Below, piece by piece: positions 53,820 through 64,000 of a stretch of DNA of 64,000 nt. The notes below the pieces were generated by a model. It was not told the DNA's origin. It was given only the letters and a program-made list of their open reading frames with translations, and did no database searches. Source of the stretch: Axinella damicornis (taxonomy: Eukaryota; Porifera; Demospongiae; Axinellida; Axinellidae); the NCBI GenBank assembly GCA_963931865.1, contig OZ007509.1, positions 19,064,227 through 19,128,226 of the forward strand, given 5' to 3'. The stretch's first letter is position 1. The number at the start of each line of letters is the position of its first letter. A program made the translations under genes and the position numbers.

Positions 53820-55795
53820 GAGAAGACACCTGCAAAGTCGTGTGGGCGTTGTGGGCGTGGAAATCACAGCAGTGGCGACTGCAAATTCAATGACGCAACT
53901 GTGGCAAGGTGGGGTATATTGCACCTGTGTGTAGAGCGAAGCCAAACAGGTCTGCCCGAGGTCGCACTAAAAACACACAGTGGGTAGCAGCATCTGAGCA
54001 AGACCACCCTCCAGACAGCCACCTGTTTATGGTCACTAGCCGACCTTCATGCCCTTACAAGGTGAAGTTGTATGTCAGTGGACAGCCTCTCACCGTGGAA
54101 GTGGCCCTGGGGCTGGTGTGTCCATTGCCTCTGAATCAATGTTGGCATCTCTACTTCCCTCTGTGAAGTTGCAGAAGACCCCCGTCGTACTCAGGACTTA
54201 CACTGGAGAACAGATTCCTGTGAAGGGTAGTATCTGCGTGGATGTGGTCTATGGTCAGCAACACCACAAGAACCTGAAGCTACTGGTGGTTCAAGGATCA
54301 GGCCCGAGCCTGATGGGGCGAGATTGGCTGAAGGTGGTGAAGCTGGATTGGAGGACCATTGGAAAGGTTGCCTTATCAGAGAGCAGTTTGGAAAGTCGAG
54401 TGACTGCTCTGCAAGACAAGTACCAGGAGGTTTTCTCGGAGACACTGGGCACTATCACGCCATTCCAGGCCAAGTTGAGTGTGACGAAAGATGCTAAGCC
54501 CAAGTTCTTCAAGCCTCGCTCCGTCCCTATTGCCCTGAGGGAACGTGTGGAGAGTGAGCTCGACCGACTGGAGAGCGATGGGGTGATAGAAAGGACGACC
54601 TACAGTGAGTGGGCGGCACCCATCGTTGCAGTTCCTAAACGTGATGGCAGTCTCAGGCTGTGCGGGGACTACAAAGTAACAGTCAACCCTGTACTCGACG
54701 TGGATCAGTACCCACTGCCAAAGCCGGACGACATCTTCGCCACCCTATCTGGAGGCAAGAAGTTCACTACCCTCGACCTATCGCACGCATACAACCAACT
54801 GTTGTTGGATGAGGATTCGAGGAAGTAGCTATGTCACCATTAACACCCCCAAGGGTTTATACCAGTACACCAGGCTCCCGTTTGGGATCGCCTCCGCTCC
54901 CACTATCTTTCAAAGAACTATGGACTCCATACTTCAGGGAATCGATGGAGTAGCTTGCTATATTGATGACATCATCATCACTGGCAAGACAGACGAGGAG
55001 CATTTGGAGCATCTGGAGGAAGTGTTGAGACATCTCCTGCGACATGGCATCCATGTGAAGTGGGCCAAGTGCAGATTCCTCCAGCCCAGCGTGGACTTCC
55101 TTGGGCACCGTGTGGACGCTGAAGGTATTCACGCCACAGAGGACAAGCTGCGAGCAATTGTCCAAGCCCCTGCTCCAAAGAACATCAACGAGTTACGTTC
55201 CTTTTTAGGGTTGATTAACTATTACGGCAAATTCATCCCGAATGCCGCGACTATTCTCAACCCGCTCAACAACCTTCTGCACAAGGATACCAAGTGGAAG
55301 TGGTTGAAAGAGTACCAAAGTAGCTTCAACCTAGCCAAGGAGAAGCTCACCCCTTCAAAGGTTCTCACTCACTACACTCCCAGCCTGCCAATCCAGATGG
55401 CCGGCGATGCCTCTGCGTATGGCATCGGAGCCGTGATTGCATGTTCTCCCTGATGGCAGTGAGCGCCCCGTGGCGTTTGCATCACGCACCCTCACAAGTA
55501 GTGAAAAGAACTACGCACAAGTGGAGAAAGAGGCTCTCTCACTAATCTTCGGAGTGAAGCTCTTCCATTCATAGCTACCTGTACGGTCGCCAATTTACCC
55601 TGGTTACCGATCACAAACCTCTCACCGCCATCCTCAATCCCAAGAAAGGCATACCGTCTCTGGCTGCTGCCAGACTGCAGAGATGGGCATGGATTTTATC
55701 GGCGTACCATTATGACATTGAGTTCCGTCCAACTGGGAACCATGGAAATGCCGATGGACTTTCTCGCCTGCCATTGAGTGGAACTTCTGAAAACA
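53820..55795 (+). mobile_element. decayed Ty3/gypsy retrotransposon pol
   Basis: In order: a CCHC zinc knuckle (CGRCGRGNHSSGDC) with a disrupted second knuckle at 53,880-53,940; an aspartic protease region whose active-site frame is lost near 54,100 and which ends SLMGRDWLK; reverse transcriptase with SEWAAPIVAVPKRDGSLRLC, then a frame change at about 54,825 and RLPFGIASAPTIFQR, CYIDDIIITG (catalytic YIDD) and VDFLGHRVDAEG; RNase H with [15 protein letters not shown], another frame change near 55,450, a stop near 55,573, and VTDHKPLTAIL with GNHGNADGLSRLP. Integrase, LTRs and primer-binding site are not seen. At least four breaks make it inactive. Confidence 0.9.
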
Positions 55796-56456
55796 GGAGA
55801 ACACACAGATAACAGGGCAACACACAGATAACAGGGGAACACACAGATAACAGGAGAACACACAGATAACAGGGGAACACACAGATAACAGGGGAACACA
55901 GATAACAGGGCAACACACAGATAACAGGGGAACACACAGATAACAGGAGAACACACAGATAACAGGGGAACACACAGATAACAGGGGAACACAGATAACA
56001 GGGGAACACACAGATAACAGGGGAACACACAGATAACAGGGGAACACACAGATAACAGGGGAACACACAGATAACAGGGGAACACACAGATAACAGGAGA
56101 ACACACAGATAACAGGGGAACACACAGATAACAGGAGAACACACAGATAACAGGGGAACACACAGATAACAGGGGAACACACAGATAACAGGGGAACACA
56201 CAGATAACAGGGGAACACACAGATAACAGGGGAACACACAGATAACAGGGGAACACACAGATAACAGGGGAACACACAGATAACAGGGGGACACACAGAT
56301 AACAGGAGAACACACAGATAACAGGGGAACACACAGATAACAGGGGAACACACAGATAACAGGGGAACACACAGATAACAGGGGAACACACAGATAACAG
56401 GGGAACACACAGATAACAGGGGAACACACAGATAACAGGGGAACACACAGATAAAA
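55796..56456. repeat. 18-bp minisatellite at the end of the gypsy remnant
   Basis: About 37 copies of GGGGAACACACAGATAACA with occasional GGAGAAC, GGGCAAC and a two-base-shorter variant. The first unit begins within about 20 bp of the last recognisable RNase H codons. The minus-strand frames of 250-270 residues (SVCSPVICVF repeats) are artefacts. Confidence 0.93.
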
Positions 56457-56829
56457 GTACAAAAGCCTCCACTCAGAACTCTTATGGGTTTACTCTACAA
56501 CCTCAGACAGCGGTACATGTAGCTATATAACCAAGGTTACAACCACAGTGAGTGAGCCCATGACCTTCAGAACTAGAGTGTATTCATGGAATAGCTATAC
56601 CCGGCATGCTGCGTGTTGAGCTTTGAGACACAACTTAAAGGACTATGGCAAAAACTGAGTCCTTTTGTTTGGTTCAGATACATATATAGCTAGCTACCAT
56701 CCCGAAAAGGGTAAGCTATGCAAATAAACTTTGGACAGCGTGCGCAAATTTATGGAAGAGTGCAATGGAAGACACTTGTGGGCTTCCATACATGCCGTTG
56801 TTACGCTCTATTTATATCTATGTTGTTAC

Positions 56830-56860
56830 CTTGCTCTCTTTCAGCTGGTGCTTCAGCCAT
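56830..56860 (-). CDS. candidate first exon (MAEAPAEREQ)
   Basis: 31-nt exon from an ATG in context GCAATGGCTG to a phase-1 donor GCAAG/GTAACA. It parallels the exon at 48,725. What it would splice to is unknown; the next sequence on this strand is minisatellite and the gypsy remnant. Confidence 0.35.
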
Positions 56861-56869
56861 TGCAGCCTA

Positions 56870-57496
56870 GTACCTTGCCCCTGTAATGTTATTCAGCTGC
56901 AACGACTATTCTTCTGTTCCAGTCCAAGGAGGGGAAAGTGACGAGTTCGAGTCTCGAGGGGAAAGAAATAAAAATACATGGCTGGCCCGGCGCGAGACTA
57001 CGGTAATTTATCCCGGCTATATACAATGCAGTGACTAGTCTAGCGGGCTAGCCCCTCGAATTTTCCCCAGCACGTGCACGATCGCGACTCCCTCCCCGCC
57101 CCGGAAACGAAACGCAAAAGGTCTGGTTCATAGCAGTGATGCTTGGGTGGGAGTGGCTGTAGACCACCTGCAGTATCTAATTTGTTGGGTGGGAGTGGCT
57201 GTAGACCTCCGGCCCCTGCAGTAATAATCCTAGGCCTACGGATATCATTAACTGGTTTTCCAGTTAGGGTGATCCCACCAATCTTAGTGGGCACATTAGC
57301 CCAAATAGATCCCTTTCTGTCTGCTCATGAATAATAATGAGTTAGGATTGAAATGTTATACAAATTGTAGTTGAAAAACTATGAGTGCACATAGTGTTCG
57401 TCAGCTGATCCCCCTGCGTGTCCACCAAGGAATTCTGTCCTGCAGTAGCTACTAACTACACAGCAACTGTCTGGTGTGTGTGTGTGTGTGTGTGTG

Positions 57497-57535
<39 letters not shown>

Positions 57536-57810
57536 TGTGTGTTTGTGTGTGTGATGCATGTGTAGGGAGGGGAGAAGAAGTGCTTCTCAATATACTTCAG
57601 GGTCTACCCCCTCCATCAATAATTATGGTAAAAAGGAGTCTAACTGTAATTTGTACACAAAGGATGGCTGCCTCTCTAAAGGAAAGCTGGTTTCAAGTGC
57701 GTATCATGTAGCTACTATTAGGGTCTCACAATCTTCAATCCATGATGCAGTTATTCTGAAGCTTTCTTGCACCTATTCTGGACCATACCTGTTCCTGGGT
57801 GTTCCCCAAT
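56870..57810. other. region without supported gene
   Basis: Contains GACGAGTTCGAGTCTCGA, a B-box-like motif (56,940), a duplicated GGGTGGGAGTGGCTGTAGAC (57,149 and 57,188) and a (GT)n tract at 57,474-57,553. No exon recognised. Confidence 0.5.
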
Positions 57811-57813
57811 CAT

Positions 57814-58121
57814 TCATGGCTCCAGCTCCCTCCTCAGCTCACTGGCTAGAGAGCCATGTCCAATGTCCTCCAGACACTCCATCAGCGTCCCCCAGGTCAC
57901 CGGTTGGCGGCTCTCCCCATCCAGCCACCTCTGCAGAATGGTCCGGCATGCTGCCTCGACCTGAAAGTGTTGGTTCCGTTCCACTGCCCTGATGACCCCA
58001 CCACGGAACTGGAGGGCCAGGGCCAGCTTCTCCCAGTCTGGTGAGACCTCCTCCACCACCCTGACTAGCCTCCCAGTCCTGCCAACAAAACTCCGCAGCT
58101 GCCACATCTCAGGCTGGCCAC
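57814..58121 (-). other. Death-domain exon of the Roco-like gene
   Basis: Acceptor CCTCCTGGTAG after a long pyrimidine stretch; 102 codons including the stop. The frame also stays open upstream to 58,197 (MECCYQLCLTEL), but the pyrimidine-rich stretch and phase match favour the acceptor at 58,122. Confidence 0.75.
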
Positions 58122-61100
58122 CTACCAGGAGGGACACAGGGAAACACACTTCCATCACTGCCAACTCTGTCAAGCACAGCTGGTAACAGCACTCCATAAC
58201 AGCAAATGGGGCATGGTCTACCTAAACGTTCTTGATTCCCTACGATCATGTCTCATGGTGTTCAACAATATTGTACAATGCACTCTTCACTATGTAGACC
58301 AAATACAGCCTTCAGTGCATGCTTAGGTCTTTGCCTCAATCCCAGACCTTCCACCATCCAGCTTTTGATCGACTGCAGTGGTGTGGTGGAAACTGAAGTC
58401 TGGTATCGTTTCAAATGATGCTCACTCCAAAACCTCATTCCCAGTGCCTGGGAACAAGCAAAGCGTGCTCTCCTACACTAGATCTCCATATTATTGTCAT
58501 TTGTTTCTATCAAAGTTTTGTCCTCGTAACAACAATGTGCACTGTATTCCAGGCACTTCTCTGCTCAGTGAGGTTTTAAATTTCAAGCCATGCCACGAGC
58601 ATATCTGGCCAGCCATTTAATACTGGCAATTTTTCATTTGAAGGTTGACTTACGAATCGCCAAATCACAACCATCACCAAAAGGTCCCGGTATACGGTAC
58701 TTTCTCTACTATGCTATTGTTCTGTAATACAAAATACAATAATGAGTTAACAGTGGATCAATACCATGCATCCTCACACACTGGGATGGTCACCAGATGT
58801 ACAACCAGGGCCTACAGTACCGGAGTAGTTTTCTAAGCTCGCTTCTGATTGGTTCACTTAGGTCACTTACGTCATACAGTGCATATACTTAGGGTATATT
58901 ATGGCAGGTTAGGGTGTGGTTTATATTGTTATTATAGCCAATAGAATTGAAGCTTTGAAAACCACTCCGGGATAGCTCACCAGGGCTACAATCTACGTAT
59001 ATACTCACACATCCCACACTGACTTCTCTACTGACCTATCCTGGGCCGGGCAGTCCCCGATCCCGTGGCAGCAGTGGAGGAGGGAGGGGGTGGGGAGGGG
59101 AGGGCTGCAGCTGGAGGGGAGGGAAGACAGGGTCATAAAGTGTTGGGCGGTTCTGCACACCCAAAACAACAATTGTAAATGGACCAAACAGTGCAACCTT
59201 AGGAGAGGTTATACACGGTGTGCTCATGTTCTTGTAGCCGTGTTCCCAGACCCACACTGGGAGAGAGCTTCATACTGATGTTCCCCCTTAGTGACAATAA
59301 GTGCATAGTCAACAGTCTAGAGTTTGGAGACCCAGCTAACAACTTCCAGTAGCATGAAGTGTGTACCTATAATGTTGTACCAAAGGAGGAAAAGTCCCCA
59401 GACTCACGTCTTGTTGCAACATGCACACTGGGAGAGGTGGTTGCTGACACTCCTGAGGAGGAGGAGGTGTTGCAGGAGCAGAGGGAAGCTGTGGGGAGAG
59501 AGAAGCAGATGAAGGTCACTTGAACACATGCACTATACACCACTTGGTGAACTCCTGACTTCCTGTTTACATTTGGCAGCTCATAATCTGTGCAACTGAA
59601 ATGCAGTCAAACTCCACTGGCAGATTCTGTAAATGGTGGAAGCTGCAATGTGACTATGGAGACTAGCACCATCCTGTGTGGCTTCTCTGCATCAGCTGCA
59701 TGTAGCAGCTCTCACCAGCAGTACTAATAATCTGACAGCTGTACCAAACAACACAAGCCTTAGTTCTTGCGCTCCTAAGACATATATACACTTGCAAGTA
59801 CTTACCACTGGTAGCTAGCCACATCTGCTGTTTCTTGTCAATGTCTCCGTATGTTTCCGGGTCCTGGGTGCAGATCCAGCAGCACTCTCCTACACCTATG
59901 CTGGCAGGATGGAGACTCTCCCTGGAACAGGGGCACAAGAAAGCTAACTCAGGTTGGCTGTCGTAGCCAAGGTTGGAGATCGCTCGCTTCAGACCTGTGA
60001 GCAACACCTCACGAACATGGGAACAAAGCTGTGGGGACAGCCTGCCAGAACTGGCAACGTGGACTTCAAAAAAGCCAAATGAGTCAACGAGAGTAATGGT
60101 ACCAGGATACTGCAGAATTCTGAACTGAACACAATTCCGATGGAGGCACACAGGTGTGGTCGAGCGGTCTACCACCAACTTCCACGGGGAAGGAGAGTGG
60201 TTTGAGGCAGAGAGAAGGTAGACGACTAACGAGCAGAATATCCCCAAAGGAGGGACTCCGGGGGGGAAATGCAGAATGAGGGGAACTGTGGCAGCGGAAG
60301 AACAGACTCGATCTCGATGCTTGGCTACCTCTTTCGAGCTGATGATTTGCAGCAGGCAAGGCATGAAATATTCAGAATCACTGAAGTCTGCAAAGACAAG
60401 AAGGGCTCTAAAAAGCTTCACCAGGTCATTTGGGGTGAAGATGTGGTCAACGTAATGCTTGTTAAAAGATTTGAGAAACCTCACGGTGAGCAGTGCGCAC
60501 TCCTGAAATTTTCGACACTCACCTTTACGAGCCATCACCACAGGTCCAGCATCTTTGTTACGCGACTCATAGCTGAACTTGACTAACTCGGAGGCTTTAG
60601 CTATTAAAACCTGGGAGTCGGTGAAGACTGTGTCTGGCAGGATGTCAGGGTAGTAGAAGATGAGGTTGAGCTCATCAAGGTACTGCAGGGCAGCCTCAAA
60701 GGATTCTGTGTCGAAGTGCAGCGTACGAGCTACAGCAAAGCATTCCTCTTTGCTCATTACACCTCTTCCAAGGGCTTGTGCAATCTCCTGGAGTTTGAGC
60801 TCCAGACAGTACCATCGCAATGGAATATCATCTGGCTCGGCCGTGCACACAGACATTATAAGCTTGCGAATCTCCTCAGCTACTTTCTGCCCTTCTTCTC
60901 CGGGTGATTTGGCATTCAGGGGGAAGATCAGCTCCTTGTTTGCTAGATTTGAATAAACCACCTCATTTTGGAACTCAGGTAGCAGCATCTCGGCAAGCTT
61001 CTGATTCTTGACCTCCCTCGTTTCAGAGCACAGGTGCTCCTGGTCTTTATGTGTCCCAATGAACACAAGGTTGGGAGCTTTGCCACCTGCTCTCTGAAGC

Positions 61101-62911
61101 TTGTGTGACTGCATCGTGCGGATACAGTGTCTCAGTATCTGCACGTTAGTGTGGGCAGCAGGATAGGGTTCACAAAGGATGTTGCCACTGTCATCAAAGT
61201 ATTTGATTAGTGGTTGCTCATCAAGGCTTTCAGAAAGCTTCATCACAAAGATATATACAGAAGTGCGGCGAAGAAAGATTGGAAGCACTTCATGAAACTG
61301 AGGTTGGCCCCCAGAATCTGTGATGTACACCAAATTGACTTCAAGAGGTGATTCAGTGCCAGAAAATAGCTCGATCAGCCTTGCAAATTCGGTTTCAGTA
61401 GTCGAAGACTCTAGTAGTGCTTCTACCTGCTCAATTCCTGCTGATTTATTAGGTGGATTTTTCTTAGCTCGCTTTGAAGACTGTGCAGAATGTGACTTTC
61501 CACTGTGTGGTCGTTTGAGGGATGCTTTCAACGGTGGCTTTAGGGCATTGGCTTCATCAGCTTCATCAGCTAATGTTGTGGGAGTGGCTTCCTTTTCTGA
61601 GGCTTCTTTGTCTGAGGCTTCATCCACTTCTGCAGGAATATTTACCATGAACTTCGCAAGAATCTCTTTCTGATCAGCTGGGCTCAGTCGGTGCCACTTC
61701 AAGCCATCAATGGTCAGTATCTTCATGACCTTGACTGGCCTTTCTGCCACGGGTGTACTAACACAAACTTCCGGTGGGTTCTCATTCATGAGGACATGTT
61801 TCGAGCAGGTCTTTCCTGACCCTGCGGCACCGACAAAGACTGTGACAGTACTGCGTGACTTCACATGGCCTTCCTTTATGGCTTTATTGAAAAGATCCTT
61901 TGACTTGCTTGCTGGTTCCGGTTGGCCTGGGGGAGGAGAGAAGGTATAAAATATTTGAACATGCTCTAGGGTAGATTTTAGGAGGGAGTGGTTTGTAAGA
62001 GTGTTCGGTGAAAAAAAGAACAATCAATTACCAGTTAATGAAGATAGTGGAAGAGCAAAACATAGGGAAAAGCAAGGTAGGGGGGATGATAGCATAAAAC
62101 AGTTCAGTACACAACCCCTTACATATTAAGGTGGTGGGCAAGCAATGATACGCTTGACCACACAGAAATTGGAGGTGTGGTTTCTGATTCATCGCTCTTG
62201 AGTGCTCCAGAAGCAGCAACACAAGCCATCAGATGCTGTGCCGCCTTTCTTCTTCCGAGGCTGTTGGGCATCCATTGACAACGTGCCGAGTTGAGTGCTA
62301 CGTTATATGTACTTCGTACTGTGACAATGCCAGCTGCAAATCTCGGCTGAATACAATGCTGTTATTTCTGTACGTCTCAAACATCAGCTAAACAAAATTT
62401 AGCTAAAATGGTCTTCGCAGGCAGCTCTTCCACTGGTTACTTGAGGGGCTATGTCGTCATATGGCATTGATTAAACGTCTCATCAGGGTTTCTCCATTGC
62501 AACATGAACTAAACGACAGGAAAATTGACCTCGCAATAGCACTTAACTCCTATCCGGGTAATTGCGCAGCGTACTTACATAAACTGGACTAGAAATTGGG
62601 GCCATCTCGATCTTGAGAAAGAACAGTAGCAGTAGCTTGCGTGCAATGGAACTGAGAGATACATTAAATTCCATCAGTGCTGAATTAAACGTTGTTTGCT
62701 GCTTCAGAACATCCTGGCTTGGTACATAAGTGTCCTGTAAAAGACTGAAAACTGTAGCTCACGCACCTTGTTTCTGTTGTTGAGAAGTAGGTTGCATCCC
62801 TGGGTCTTGCTGCATGGCTTGAAGATCTTGGTCAGTAGCAGACATACCTCCAGCTGCTGCCTGTATCCCTGCAGACGCCGGGAGGCCCTGGGAAGTGACC
62901 TCAGTTACCAT
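57814..62911 (-). CDS. Roco-like GTPase with C-terminal Death domain (four exons)
   Basis: Exons 62911-62767, 61926-59806, 59488-59408 and 58121-57814 join in matching phase 1 and total 885 codons. Exon 1 starts at CCCATGG and encodes a Gln-rich leader (TDQDLQAMQQDPGM). Exon 2 holds a P-loop VFVGAAGSGKT, a G3-like DSGGQPQFHEVLP, a G4-like FIGTHKDQ, then a winged-helix/COR-like region (ALQYLDELNLIFYYPDILPD) and a Cys-rich end (CCWICTQD). Exon 3 is a Ser/Thr linker. Exon 4 is a Death domain (VVEEVSPDWEKLALALQF, RTILQRWLDGE, VTWGTLMECLEDIG) ending RRELEP. DAPK1 is the known animal protein that pairs ROC-COR with a Death domain; this one has no kinase or ankyrin repeats. Expected role: nucleotide-switched scaffold in cell-death or immune signalling; binding partners cannot be told. 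Classical G4 is NKxD, here THKD. Confidence 0.85.
62045..62285. mobile_element. MITE family 2, single arm, and short frame MDAQQPRKKKGG
   Basis: AAGCAAGGTAGGGGGGATGA and AGCATAAAACAGTTCAGTAC match one arm of the element at 48,215. On the minus strand at 62,272 an ATG opens a 28-residue frame ending CCCFWSTQER; it has no further support. The element lies in the first intron of the Roco-like gene. Confidence 0.6.
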
Positions 62912-62974
62912 GGGCTGGGTGTGTGCAATCGGAAGACAGAGGTGTAATCACTGTAACTGCAATAACCATGCATG

Positions 62975-63190
62975 GAGACAAGGTAAGGATGACAGCATAA
63001 AACAGTTCAGCATATATACAACCCTAACCGTACAGATCTTTTCACATAATACATACATAATGAAAAAAGATATGTGTGTGTGTTGGGGGGGGGTTATACT
63101 GCACTGTTTTATGCTATGACCCCTCCATGCTTTTTGCCATCCTGCTATCCCCACATCTGCATTCTTGTTTACGTCACTTTTTAGCAGCAG
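62975..63190. mobile_element. MITE family 2, diverged full copy
   Basis: GACAAGGTAAGGATGACAGC and AAACAGTTCAGCATATATAC are matched in inverted order by ACTGCACTGTTTTATGCTAT and CTTTTTGCCATCCTGCTATC. It sits just upstream of the Roco-like gene start. Confidence 0.75.
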
Positions 63191-64000
63191 GCGGATGCTT
63201 GAGCCGAACAAGCAGCAAATGTGTCTTCACACGCAACAGGTGTTAGTTGAGTCTTCAGTTCAAAGTCAATATTGATTTTTGCAGATGCTTACAAGTGAAG
63301 AAGACGGTGCACATATGAAGCCATAGTTTTTTAGTGGGTGGTTTCGAGCACCTTGTGAGACTTTGGAAGTTGTCAAAAAGCGTTGGGGTCGTGCACTGCT
63401 CAGTGTAAAATGGTGCTCTGTGAAAAAACCGTCAATGAAGGAGTCACACAATTTTGAACTGACTCTTGCTGTTCGGTACTTCTGCAATACATTTTGGGAG
63501 TCTTCTTGGTCAGGAAAACACTTAATTGGTACATAGTCATAAATGTTTAAAATTATAATGTTGCCTATTTTTTTGGAATATTTTTGGCATCAACATATAT
63601 TGCGTGTAGGTAACAGGTGGTGCTATAAAGTTACAACTGCGTATGGTTTAGCTTTCTGAGTCGATTCAAAGTCAGAATCATCCCCAGCACAGCTACTCAA
63701 CTTCTGGTAGAAACTGTGATAGACTGGCTGGATGAAGTCAAGCAGAGGGTGAAGCTTTTTTGTCATTGATTAGGTACGGGCTCCCCTTGGTTATATGACT
63801 GAGGTTAACAACTTTCCGTGCCTCTAATGCATTGTGAGAGTACTTGTATACTGAACTGGAAAAATATGTACACTTTTCACTTTGTGAAATGAAGAGTGCG
63901 GACTTTGTATCATGCAAGAGTCTGAAACCGCATGTCGTCAATTGCAAGTAAACACACAAAAGCAAGCAGTGAAGTGGATAGGAATTCGCTGGATAAGAGC
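63191..64000. other. right edge, no supported gene
   Basis: Minus-strand frames at 63,487-63,266 and 63,965-63,738 have ordinary composition (for example FIDGFFTEHHFTLSSARPQR) but no splice sites or domain I can name. They could be an old element or part of a gene that continues outside the window. Confidence 0.4.

Noticed and set aside
55634..56472. Three minus-strand frames of 250-270 residues with CVPLLSVCSPVICV repeats
   Set aside because: They are translations of an 18-bp minisatellite, open in several frames at once, with no start context or flanking coding sequence.

Overview
This is a 64 kb piece of animal nuclear DNA. Genes are cut into many short exons with GT-AG introns, protein families are metazoan (myotubularin, SEC14/spectrin Rho-GEF-type, PARL rhomboid, Roco-type GTPase with Death domain, GT92 glycosyltransferase), and the spaces are filled with minisatellites, fold-back elements, LINEs and a Ty3/gypsy remnant. 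The mix (intron-rich but compact genes, Roco/Death-domain proteins, heavy tandem repeats) suits an early-branching invertebrate such as a sponge. That is an inference from gene content, not a sequence match. A run of 200 N at 15,555-15,754 is an assembly gap.

Layout. 119-2,310 (+): 3' part of a PARL-like rhomboid protease. 3,028-14,887 (-): a 21-exon gene with the order C2, PH-GRAM, myotubularin phosphatase, FYVE; it converges on PARL. About 16,342-27,490 (-): a SEC14-spectrin gene of the MCF2/DBS type whose 3' end is lost towards the N gap. 22-27 kb: introns made almost entirely of minisatellites and a large palindrome. 29,652-31,199 (+): intronless GT92 glycosyltransferase. 34,057-36,270 (-): long coiled-coil protein with a cysteine cluster and CVLL end. 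36.6-49 kb: repeats, two truncated LINEs, a Death-domain exon with a tandem partial copy, a repeat-encoded transmembrane exon and scattered candidate exons. 51,467-53,745 (-): multi-pass membrane gene broken by a 480 bp hAT-like element and one in-frame stop. 53.8-55.8 kb (+): decayed Ty3/gypsy pol running into a minisatellite. 57,814-62,911 (-): four-exon Roco-like GTPase with a C-terminal Death domain, in phase throughout.

The most unusual theme is how tandem repeats sit on splice junctions. On the minus-strand genes, CT-rich microsatellites lie directly against acceptors as hugely extended polypyrimidine tracts. Three minisatellites have units that carry the junction itself: ten acceptor copies at 17.2-17.7 kb, about 17 donor copies at 26.3-26.9 kb, and about 11 acceptor-like copies at 42.0-42.3 kb. 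Other leading observations are the C2-myotubularin-FYVE fusion, an 11-nt microexon encoding the FYVE HHCR core, and the membrane gene caught with a fresh transposon insertion.

Functionally the two large adjacent genes both concern membrane phosphoinositides (a PI3P-type phosphatase with a PI3P-binding FYVE finger, and a SEC14/spectrin protein), and the right-hand part carries Death-domain signalling genes. No operon-like organisation is expected or seen.
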